Shown here: in pieces, positions 48,480 through 57,910 of the stretch
Layout of the letters: each line of letters opens with the position of its first letter
Numbering within the stretch: the first letter of the stretch is position 1
Source of the DNA: Labia minor
Lineage: Eukaryota > Arthropoda > Insecta > Dermaptera > Spongiphoridae
Direction of reading: 5' to 3'
Length of the DNA stretch: 64,000 nt
Assembly (NCBI GenBank): GCA_963082975.1
Contig: OY720347.1
Coordinates: 45,397,155 to 45,461,154 of the forward strand
The notes under the pieces: model-generated
Told to the model about the DNA's origin: nothing
Database searches by the model: none
Seen by the model: only the letters and a program-made list of their open reading frames with translations
Translations under genes and position numbers: made by a program

Positions 48480-49880
48480 ATTTATTTATTGGTAAAATAC
48501 CTGATCACTTTTCTATCTATCTTCCATTAACCCCATTATTTACATGATGAGATAACATGGTTTAACACTCTTCATATTATACTCTACTTTGATGAAAACT
48601 ATCATTTCTAACATATAATTTATGTTAAGAATCGGCTATCGACTTGTGCCAATTATGTGTTTACCTTACCCACTGGTATAATGGATTATTAAAAGGGATC
48701 AATAAAAGAATCAAGAAAGGAATTTATATATTCGTGAGTTTAAAAACAATTCATTCATACAAGGGCCGAAAAGAGAATGCTAAAATCATACTCCAGGTGA
48801 CTACATCTCGTCTTTCTACATGTCTACTCGATTGATTACATCTTGTCTAACTACTCTACTGACTGATCAACTACTGAACTGACTGTCTTGTCTTGAGCAT
48901 CCCATCCCCACTGAACCCCCAAGTCGTATATTGGAGGCTTAGTATGGGGTTGGGTTATAAAAAAATGGGTTTTTAAAATTAATAAATTTGATATTTAATT
49001 GGGTCGCACTCTGGTTATTGTGAATAGAATATAGTTTGGGGAATCCAGCGAAGGTTGATAGGGAAGATGTAAGGTTAAATTCAATCATAATAAAAATCAA
49101 GTAATAAAATAATTTAACAAAATGAATATTTAATAACTAAAGAATTTAATATAATTATAATGGGTATCGTAGGCCTTAGACAATGGTAATTAATTATAAA
49201 ATGAAGTTAGGTGTTGTATATTATAAACTAAATAAAAGATTTAATATTTAATTAGCAATTGCATAGGTCGACCACTTAGCTGTTTTGATAAGAAAGATTA
49301 TTCGGCGCACATAGAAATTCAAGTGAGGATTCTTCGGGTTACTTCTTCTAGGTCTCTAATAATCCATCTTCCATGGGTTTTCAACTCCTTTGATCTGTGG
49401 GATTATCCTGGCAATGTCTCACTTCTGGTGATGTCTCTCACTCCGATATATGCCGAAGAATAAACTACTACCTTGTGTCCATTCAGGGGTAAACTCATCC
49501 TACCCTCCTAAGTAGCTATTTCCAATTCACCCCTATCTTGCAATGTGCCAATATAAAGAAATATGTCAGGTAATTTATTGTTATTCAAAAATTTAATTCC
49601 TGGGAATACTTTCTCTTCACTCGAGAACCTTTCTTTATATTGTTTACAGGAGTTGGTCCCAAAGGAGGATGTCATTATTTGTATAAATGTTTATACATTA
49701 TGCATTATAATACTATTTCTCTATTGAAGGGTATATCTCTTACAATAGTATTAGGTTAAAAGTAGTAAAAAGTTCATGCATTTTGTTTCAATCAGTATAT
49801 TAATATAAAACATCCATTTATTTGGTGTTCTTAAAAATATATTTTAATTTAATCAGTAAATGAATTAAATATTATTATTG
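48480..49880. other. Mixed-composition region of unknown repeats
   Basis: Segments at 48640-48960 and 49260-49570 are GC-richer than their surroundings and rich in CT-type words (for example CTACTCTACTGACTGATC). They look like transposon-derived sequence, but no reading frame, terminal repeat or family can be shown. Confidence 0.4.
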
Positions 49881-49884
49881 TGTG

Positions 49885-49990
49885 TTATATCCATCTATCT
49901 ATCTCTATGGTTCTACGGTACGCGAAAGTTCTTGGCCACAACAACCACATTTATCCAAGTGTCCCTATCTTGAGCTATAACCATCTAACT
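49885..49990 (-). mobile_element. LINE 3'-end fragment (family B), minus strand
   Basis: On the minus strand the segment reads TAQDRDTWINVVVVAKNFRV and then a stop, followed by a GATA-type tail (ATAGAGATAGATAGATGG). This is the same C-terminal and tail order as at 18340-18440 and 54970-55050. Confidence 0.7.
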
Positions 49991-52500
49991 AAACTGACCA
50001 TCTAATTAATAATTTTTATTTCTCTTCTTTTAAATTTTCATTTTCAAGATTTTTAATTAGAATAGCTGAGTATTGTGCACCATTAAGGATCCTGTAATAA
50101 AAAAGGTACTCTTAGAAGGGAATAGTCTGATATAAACAATAAGGAAAACAACTTCTTGAATAAACAAAAGTCGTTTAATCATTTCAATAGTTATTCAGAT
50201 AACTATCCCTATATCTAAATCTCCTCCACGCTTGTCAAGTCATGTGGGGTATCTCTTTTTACTACGTTATCTTCTTCCTCTTGAATGTTTACTAGTTGTT
50301 TGTCACTGCTTTGGATGTTGGTGTCCTTTTGCATCTAATAAATCTACCTAAAGAGACCTGTTTAGTTACTCGTTTATTCCAACGACATGTTTTTCAAGGA
50401 TTTTTCCATAAAAGAGAGATCAAAATACTCTCCTGTTAATATTTGAAAAAACGCCATGTGGTTATCTTTAAGATTTACTTTTTTATGTGTTTTCTGGAAA
50501 AAATTCTTCCATTTAATACAAAATTTTAATTAGATTCGAAAAATAAAAAAATAAAAACACACTCACCTCCATATTTCTCATCTTCCTTATAGGAATTTTA
50601 TTTATAGTTGTTTGAATTTTATTAATATTTTATTAATCACTTTTTAACCATTTTATAACCAGTATTTTATTTATATATTCTTTGCTTAAATGCTATATTA
50701 AATGTTTTTTCCGCATGGAACCTTAATTAAATAATTTATATTCCCGCCATCTGATAATTATTTTAAGTTTAATTAAGGTATAAAAATAATTTAAATGTTA
50801 ATTAACTATTAAATTATAACAATGAATTTTAAGGTAATTTAATTTAATGTTTAAGTTATTTTTATTATTATAAAATAAGAATTTGACCATATCCCTACTT
50901 CTTTACCACCCCTAATGAGGGTTTAATAATCCTCTTCTCCTGCATTACCTTATTAGATAAATGCACCTATCTCCATTTGATTAGTATTAATTTAGATTTA
51001 TGTTTGTTTATAATATATTTAAGTAAATAACCTTTATATTATTATTTTAAATTTTTTATTAAATATATTTTTAAACTTGATAACAGTTTTTATTTATCGA
51101 TCTTATTAAATCCAACCCGAATCTTTGATATCTCAAAAAGACCTTTATACAGTCCACTAAATTAATAGAGTTGCGATAGATGTGGAAGAGGTGTCTATTG
51201 TAATTAAATTAATTCCTCTTTTTAGACCTTCGAGCCTAATTAATAGATATCAAGGATTCATTCCTTTCAATTTAATACCCACTTTCGATTTCAGGAATAA
51301 AAGTTTTATGATAATTAATTAGGCCTTACAAGCCGCTAATAGATGTATCAAGCGGATACAAATGTTATTCTTTTGTTTTATAGGCTATTAATGGAATCCA
51401 TATTCACACAAATCATTACAAATAAAATAATAATAATATTCTTTGTATTATAAATTACAATTTTATTTAATTTACGATTTTGTCTAAGAAAGCATTACAT
51501 AAATAAAGGGAGAACGATATCATTTCATTTATTTTAAGATCTTTTTGTATTAATAAAAATATAGTTGTTTGTATTTACAGAATTCAAAAGTTTTTCCTTC
51601 AACAAACACAAAATAACTATTTTGAGTTAGCTCCATTGACTTCTTATCTTCTTCCAATTCCCAAATTATAAATATGCGGATCTATTTATATCCCTTTGCC
51701 TCTTTTGACTTACTGCATTAAATTTCTTAATTGACTTTACCAATTAATTACTATATTAATAATATATTATAATTATATCTATTAATACAATAATTATAAT
51801 TATCTTACTATAAAATCTCCTAAGAAACTGACTAATAATAATAATAATGCCCCTTGTACCCCCGAAGAGTAATATACATAGTATTTGGAAACTCTCTATG
51901 CAAAAGGTTTTCATTCTATTATTTCGAACCGTATATTAAAATATATATATATTTTTGTGTTTGTATACAAAGAATACTTTCATTTAATCAGTAAATTAAT
52001 TATATATTTTATTTAATTAGAGTATAATATTTTCTTTTGGATATTTCATTTTTATTGAATATTTTTAATTATAATGAAATTCAATAAAAACTATAGTTAA
52101 AGACTTGAGACATGCCCGAACATAAACATTCATTCTTTATTATTAATTTAAATTAATTAATTTTATTAATTTCTCTAAACATAATTATTTTCCTCTCTTA
52201 GATGAAACTTATCTAACTCTGTGGCGCTAAAGAATTCGAAAATAATTAGTCGCAGCAAGCAGATTTCTCCAACAGTTTCTCTCCTGACTGACCACTATCC
52301 AGCACCTATTATCTCCCAACTTCTTCAAGTTCTTCTTTATCTAGGTTTATTAATTGTTCTGTCCGTATCTAACCAAGATTTTCTTACTTAACTTTCGCAT
52401 TTTGTAGTCGAGATCTAAATATATTTTATTTACATTTGTTTGATTCATTATATTAAAATGGAAACAAACACAAATTTTCATTTTGTTAATTTATATATGA
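49991..52500. other. AT-rich region with unidentified repeat-like patches
   Basis: Even-composition patches at 50215-50420, 50885-50990 and 51110-51370 have no recognised frame or terminal repeat. A truncated Helitron end at 51842-51955 is listed separately. The remainder is AT-rich. Confidence 0.45.
51842..51955 (-). mobile_element. Truncated Helitron 3'-end relative, minus strand
   Basis: Inverted, this reads GAATGAAAACCTTTTGCATA, then CCAAATACTATGTAT and CTTCGGGGGTACAAGGGG. It matches 55150-55218 of the complete Helitron but lacks the terminal hairpin and CTAG. So a second, broken copy of the family exists 2-3 kb away in the other direction. Confidence 0.7.
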
Positions 52501-52506
52501 TTTAAT

Positions 52507-52806
52507 TTAAACTGAGTCATAAGCTTTGCCAATACTCTGAAGAATTGGTGAACATATTTTTGAAAATAATATTGAATGTCCGTATTTAATTTGATCTAAT
52601 GTTGTCCGATTTGGCCCTAATCCGCATTGATATTCTCCTAAAATTACAAGAAACTTAAAAATTGTCTCCTCTCCGGGCCCATTCATTACCCATCCATGTT
52701 GCATGAGGTTTCTAACAGTGGAGGGTAACGCGGGGAACGACGTTCCCTTACCTTTTTTCTGAACCGAAACGCGTTCCAGTACTTTTTCATGTGCCGACAA
52801 CTCCAA
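52507..52806 (-). pseudogene. LINE reverse transcriptase fragment, minus strand
   Basis: A 99-codon minus-strand frame contains LGEYQCGLGPNRTTLDQI, a recognisable variant of the LINE reverse transcriptase segment in which the usual order is GEYQ-GFRP-RST-DQI. The upstream residues (to VSVQKKGKG) show less likeness. No other reverse transcriptase block adjoins, so it is a short relic, possibly of LINE family B. Confidence 0.6.
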
Positions 52807-53208
52807 ACTTAAATTTACTGTTAGAATTTCTTTTTTTGTGTTCGTTAATATTTTGTATAGTAAGAATAAGAAAAAAATAAAAACTTATATGGAAAAAAAT
52901 AGTTTACTGAAAATAGGACTTTTTTTGCTCCCATTATGCGTTACCTTACTTCTTATTTTACCAATACATCACTGGTTTCTAAATTTTTTTTTTCGCTAAA
53001 ACACTTTCAAATTCAATAGAGAGAGAGAGAAAGAGAAAGAGAAAGAGAAGTTCTAATTATATTCGAATAGTGTATATATTATTAATATAAACATTTATTT
53101 TTATAAATTAATTAATATATACATACATTTATTTTAAATATTTTCAAATAAAAAAAATACCTCTATTTTAATATAAAAATTAAATATATGTACATGTAAG
53201 AGTAAGAC

Positions 53209-53800
53209 TGCCACCAACAGACCTCTCCCTTTCTCTCTGAAATTGGCTCCCCAGCAAAGGTTCCCAGAGCAAGACAGCTAGAATCATGAAATTTCGTACA
53301 TTGCGATCACGAAAATTTTCGATGTTGAGATTTTGATGTTTTTATACGTTTTGAAGGTTTCTGAATCATTTTCACTAAGGTTGAGAAAAATATCTGTGTG
53401 TGTGTGTATGTGTGTATGTAGACAAGATTACTCAAAATCGGTTTGAGCTAGAATCATGAAATTTGGTATATGGGAATTATTCAAAATTCGTAGTTTTCTA
53501 TCAACTTTTGAGAAATGTAGCTCAACCGAAAGAGGGTCATTACCTACAACGTTTTGATTTTTTTCCTCTAAAGTGACCGTAAAAATAATGATAATTTTTC
53601 ACATGATTAAAAATTGTATAAAACTGCTATAAATAGAATTTCAGCTTGATGGAATCGCTGAGAGTACCAGAATTAATTTTTTAACACTGCAAATCTCACG
53701 CGCCAACACGTGACGTGGTTCCATCAACAAAGAGCCAAACATGCGCTGGTTTAATAAATATTATTTATTATTTATAATTTATAATTAAAATTAAATTTAA
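53209..53800 (-). repeat. Local repeat family, copy 1, part before the Helitron
   Basis: Read inverted, this matches the + copies at 62.9-63.5 and 63.6-64.0 kb: AACCAGCGCATGTTTGGC, CACGTGTTGGCGCGTGAG, AACGTTGTAGGTAATGACCC, TCTCAAAAGTTGATAGAAAA and ATCGAAAATTTTCG occur in the same order. A TG-rich microsatellite (53396-53415) sits where the 63.3-kb copy has (CA)n. Its other end is displaced to 55270-55345 by the Helitron. Confidence 0.88.
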
Positions 53801-54109
53801 TCTATATATTTAATACGCTAAGGTCCGTCTGTACGCAAAAAACTCCAGAGCCTAAACTACAAGGAGTAAGGTAACCAAATTTTTCTGAGGTGAAGGGTAC
53901 CTCAAATGATGAAAAATAAAAAAGAAATTAGAATCTTAGGTAACTCCTGAGCTGAGCTGCGGGTGTTCCATTTTCCAGAAATATATATAAAGGAGAGTAT
54001 TTGTATGTTTATAATTTGTTTACTTTTTTGCTGTCATAGAAACAGATATATATATATATAATTAGAACCTCTCTCTCTCTCCCTCTCTATTTAAAATTTT
54101 AAAAAATGG

Positions 54110-55060
54110 AGTGTTCTAGCCAAATTAAGAAATTTAAATTCCTTATGCAACATTGATAGGTAAATGAATTGGACTGGAAGAGGAGACATATGATTAGAGA
54201 AATTGGGGAAAAATCAACCGAAATGTAATTAAACAAAAAAATTCAAGAATTATGATACGGATACGACTTACATACAAAATGTAGAATTTGAAAATGTATA
54301 AATATTTAAATACTTAAGATCTCTAATCACCAAAGATAATAATATTCGAGAAGAATTTAAATCGACGTTGTAATTGAGTAACGCCTGTTATTATGCAGTA
54401 AAGGGGCTTATCTCATCAAAGAGGATCAAAATTAAAATATATAAAACAATTATTTTTCATGTTGATCCATGACTAGGGTGACCATATTTCGAAAACACCT
54501 AACCGGGACAAACGGTATACCTTTTTTTTAGAACTAAATTGAAAAAATTTTGAAAAAAAAATTACGAAATGTCCTAAATATTGAAAAAACAGTAGGGTGT
54601 CCCGAAGACATTTTTGGGACAGAGCACCTAAAGACGGGACGTTTGGTCACCCTATCGATGACTGGGAGACGAGAGTAGATTTGGAGTATTTGTGATATTA
54701 ATATTGTTCGCAGCATTTATAGGCCAAAAGAAGATGAGGTCACAGGGGGATGGCGGAGATGGCATAACGAGAAATAATGTCCAGATATAGTTAAGGTTAT
54801 AAAATCAAGAAGGCTAGGATGGGAAGGGGACGTGGTTGGAATTGGAGAAACTAGAAATTGGGAGAAACCGATTGGGAAACATCCGGTGGAAGACCAAGGA
54901 CCAAGGTGGGTGGACAATGAAGGAAGGGACATGGGAGAGATGGGACAGGGTAGGATTTGGTTGTAGCTCAGGATAGGGACGCTTAGAGAATTGTAGATGC
55001 TGCGGCTAAGAACTTTCGAAAACTGTAGAGACAGAGTTAGATAAATATAACATATACAAT
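54110..55060 (+). pseudogene. LINE reverse transcriptase C-terminal remnant (family B) inside the Helitron
   Basis: Broken + strand frames give ACYYAVKGLISSKRIKIKIY (54385-54445), then after the hAT insertion NIVRSIYRPKEDEVTGGWRR, then VIKSRRLGWEGDVVGI, and at the end a degenerate LRIGTLREL...AKNFRKL. This is the order after the active site in LINE reverse transcriptases. It has many stops. It may have been captured by the Helitron or have inserted into it. Confidence 0.75.
54474..54654. mobile_element. 181-bp hAT-type element inside the LINE remnant
   Basis: Ends TAGGGTGACCATATTTCG and, at the right, GACGTTTGGTCACCCTA are inverted copies. The 8-bp flanks TCCATGAC (54466-54473) and TCGATGAC (54655-54662) agree at 7 of 8. 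The right half contains GGGTGTCCCGAAGACA and the left AACCGGGACA. This element type, with TAGGGTGACCA ends, is common in animals. No coding capacity. Confidence 0.88.
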
Positions 55061-55269
55061 AATAATATATAATTAATTTACTGATTAAATTAAAATATAT
55101 TTTACAAGAAAACAAATACATGTCTTATCTACTTATACTGATTGAAACAAAATGGATGAAAACCTTTTACATACAGACTTTCAACCAAATACTATGTATC
55201 ACTCGGGGGTACAGGGGGCGGAGCCCCCGTCTAGGTGTGAAGAGCGCCGAAGGCGCTCGGAGCAGCTAG

Positions 55270-55345
55270 TTTAAATTAATATATTATGTTATTTAATCCA
55301 ATTCAAATGCGAGATAGTTGAGTGGAGACACTCCAGTTAATTTTT
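55270..55345 (-). repeat. Local repeat family, copy 1, part after the Helitron
   Basis: TTTAAATTAATATATTATGT, TTATTTAATCCAATTC, GCGAGATAGTTGAG and GACACTCCAGTTAA match, inverted, the start of the copy at 62.88-62.97 kb. Together with 53209-53800 this completes copy 1. Confidence 0.88.
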
Positions 55346-56012
55346 TTATTGTTTTATTTACATAAATTGGAGTCTCTTGTTTTAAAGTTTGATTAACATT
55401 ATTTTTTTTTTTTTTGGATTTGGAGATTTCTTAGGCTCCAAAATAATATTTGCACCTCCGCTTTTTTCTTTACGTGTATATAAAAGGTGGGGTCTACTAA
55501 TAGGGTAAAAGATTAAACCGGGTAAACAAACTATCAATTTTACCTTTTTATAATGAACACCACAATTAAGAGATCTAAGATCAAAGGAACCATCATATTA
55601 ACAATAAGGGTTACTCTATAAATATATACATAAATGTAAATGGGAAGAGACGACTATTTATAAATGTACGGAATTTTCTTTAAAAATATCGTTATCTGAA
55701 AACAAGGTTTCTTATTTAACGAACCTAATCATGTATAAAAATAGTAAAAATAATAATAATTAATAATAAAATTAATTATTTTTAGATTAAAATCTCGGAA
55801 TGTAATCTCTAAAATAAGACATGGAAGAGATTAATAATATATCAATTGTTAATTTTATATCTCGCAATTCCAAATTACCAACATTTTAAACTTTTTCTTC
55901 AATGAAAGTTATTTTTGATTCAAAAATTATAATTTCAACAGAAATATAAGTTTATAACATTGTGATGTATTCATTATGAATATTTTAAATCAAGATGGAA
56001 GAGAATAATAAT

Positions 56013-56043
<31 letters not shown>

Positions 56044-56480
56044 TAAAGAAAAAGTTCAATTAATAAATGAAGTGAAATGAAAGTTGCAACTTCATTTCGA
56101 CGATGAACAATCTCAGTAGGTAGTAAATGAATTTTAAAAGTAGAATTCTAAAGTGCTCTCTCACCCTAAAATGTGATATGATTTACGATGCTGCCGGGAA
56201 ACCTCTGTTATTTACTTTTGAGATTCTAGACGCTAGAATTCTTGAAAATGGGCTCAATTTAAATAATTCATCTTCACTAATGGATTAAAATATCCTTATT
56301 ATTATTATTATTATTTATTTTTTAAAAAATCGTATTATTTTTCATTTGTCAAAGATTATTTAATTGCGAAGTGGAAATGATACCAAACACAAACTCATGT
56401 AAATATTGAGTGGGAGAAATATTCAATTGTTTGCCCACTGATGATTATAAAGTATGAGTTGATATATTTTGGTATAGATG
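55346..56480. other. AT-rich intergenic region
   Basis: No gene is recognised. A 25-base A run at 56019-56043 and a (TTA)n run near 56297-56314 are present. The A run could mark the 3' end of an old retroposed sequence, but nothing before it is identifiable. Confidence 0.5.
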
Positions 56481-56570
56481 TATGTATGGATGGATGAAAG
56501 GATGTGTTTGGGTGGATGGGACTATGAAGTGCGTGGTTGAAGCATCGATCTCATTCCCTCTCTTCACAGA

Positions 56571-56673
56571 AGTTGATGATGGATTGGACCGAGACCCTTT
56601 GATCAATGAATTCAATGAACATTCAGAAATCACACGACCAGTAAATGAAATCTCTAACCAATGTCTAAGATCA
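56571..56673 (+). CDS. Candidate exon of an unknown gene
   Basis: A strong acceptor (CTCATTCCCTCTCTTCACAG) ends at about 56570. After it an open frame reads EVDDGLDRDPLINEFNEH and SEITRPVNEISNQCL, to either a donor GTAAAT at about 56674 or a stop at 56680-56682. Codon composition is less AT-rich than the flanks. I do not recognise the protein. It might be an internal exon, a last exon, or chance; the neighbours are repeats, so other exons would lie outside or be missed here. Confidence 0.35.
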
Positions 56674-56869
56674 AGTAAATAATACTAATCTTTCGGTTTT
56701 TTTTTAAATTTGAGTTGGGTAGAAGATAAATCATAACCCACACACACATTTTATAATTTGATAAGATTTTAATTTCATTTTCATCTAAATACCAATAAAT
56801 AAATATTATATAAATTTATATATTTAATGTGGTTAATGACTAAAAACTGATTTGACCCTAAAAACATTA

Positions 56870-57058
56870 GTTTTTACCCGGAGCTTAGCGGCGAGGTTAT
56901 AATGACCGGTCCGCCGACTCGAGTTCGAGGGTTCAAACCTCGCCGACTGCATCGATATATAAATATAAATATAAATACAAATAAAAATAATAAACAAATC
57001 TGAGAAAGCTGGCTAAATGGAGATATATTCCGAAAAAGCCAAAAAAAAAAAAAAAACA
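56870..57058 (+). mobile_element. tRNA-derived SINE
   Basis: GAGCTTAGCGGCGAGG resembles an A-box region. CGAGG-GTTCAAA-CCTCG forms a perfect 5-bp T-arm and includes the B-box. A TATAAATATAAATA tract and a short unrelated body follow, ending in a 16-base A run. AAAAACATT occurs just before the head and again just after the A run, a plausible target duplication. The acceptor stem does not close, so it is a SINE and not a tRNA gene. Confidence 0.7.
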
Positions 57059-57059
57059 T

Positions 57060-57771
57060 TGTAACGAATGTATATTTGTTATATATAAATATGACAAAGT
57101 CACCCCAGGCGCTGTTGCATGACTGAATGGCAACGTCTGGGGGACTCCGACTGCCCTCGGCGCGGTTGGTGACTTGGCATTATATAGTCAGTATGATTAC
57201 AGCGTTCTTTATGTAAAGACGTGTTTTGATGATCCTCCATGTTGGATGGATCCTTTGTGACTCCCATGGTGGAGAAATTATATTATAGTTTGATTCCAGC
57301 GTTCTTTGTGTAAAGACGTGTTATCTTGTCTCCACGTTCTTTACATAAAGACGTGTTTTGATGATCCTCCATGTTGGATGGATCTTTTTGTGACTCCCAT
57401 GGTGGAGAAGTAATATAATATTTCTTATAACTTATAATTATACATTTTCTTTTAAACAACCGTTTTTCAATTTAACTTAAACTACATCCTTATTGACCAG
57501 TCTCTCTACATCTGCTTTACCTCTGAGTATAGCATGGCGCCCACGTAACCTTCATCTCCGCTGGACCACTGGAGGAAAGGCAGTTTGTTCTCTGCAGCTG
57601 CGGGTAATATTTTCCCCCTTCAAGAAGATATCCACCTGTTTACCTGTGGAGACCTTAAACTCCTTTTTTCCCTCTCCACATAAGATCCATTTTTCCCTCC
57701 CTTCTCTCCCCCTTCTTCCCTCCTCCTTGTAAGGGGCCTGTTGGCATCCACTGTGGGCCTCCCCCCTTACA
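57060..57771 (+). mobile_element. Probable long terminal repeat, boundaries ambiguous
   Basis: TGTAACGAATG at the left and CCCCCCTTACA at the right give the TG...CA inverted ends of an LTR. A TATATAAATATGAC box lies near 57081. Two bases beyond the right end, TTGGCGCCCAACG has the form of a primer-binding site for a lysine tRNA, which argues for a 5' LTR on the + strand. A gypsy pol remnant on the minus strand follows at once, and its own purine tract (complement of 57911-57927) is followed on the minus strand by TGTAAAATATATG, so an LTR of 57060-57910 for that element is an alternative. The region contains a duplicated 90-bp segment. Confidence 0.55.
57201..57425. repeat. Duplicated segment inside the LTR
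   Basis: GCGTTCTTTATGTAAAGACG, GATGATCCTCCATGTTGG and GACTCCCATGGTGGAGAA occur in order at 57205-57285 and again at 57337-57410. A third partial copy of the first word lies at 57299-57322. Duplicated U3 segments are common in LTRs. Confidence 0.85.
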
Positions 57772-57910
57772 AATTGGCGCCCAACGTTTTTATTAAACCA
57801 TAGTTACAAATGAGAATTACAAGTAACAATTAATATCTAAATACAAATTGGTGTGTAAAGTATTGCTCTATTAACTACTAGCAGGCTTGAAATATACATA
57901 TATTTTACAT

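Larger units (their letters stand above)
53801..55269 (+). mobile_element. Non-autonomous Helitron, complete ends, 1469 bp
   Basis: It starts TCTATATATTTAATACG and ends with a GAGCGCC-GAA-GGCGCTC hairpin (55242-55258), 7 bases and then CTAG (55266-55269). It is flanked by A on the left and T on the right. These are the textbook Helitron ends: 5' TC, 3' hairpin followed by CTRR, insertion between A and T with no duplication. Removing it rejoins the local repeat exactly as in the uninterrupted copies near 62.96 and 63.67 kb. No Rep/helicase is encoded. A LINE fragment and a hAT element lie inside. A second hairpin, GGGGGCGGAGCCCCC, lies at about 55214-55228. Confidence 0.9.

Noticed and set aside
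55321..55345. GAGTG-GAGA-CACTC hairpin as another Helitron end
   Set aside because: No CTRR follows at the right distance, and the same sequence is the ordinary start of the local repeat family.
56876..56950. True tRNA gene on the + strand
   Set aside because: Only the T-arm is convincing; the acceptor stem fails, and an AT tract and poly(A) follow as in a SINE.
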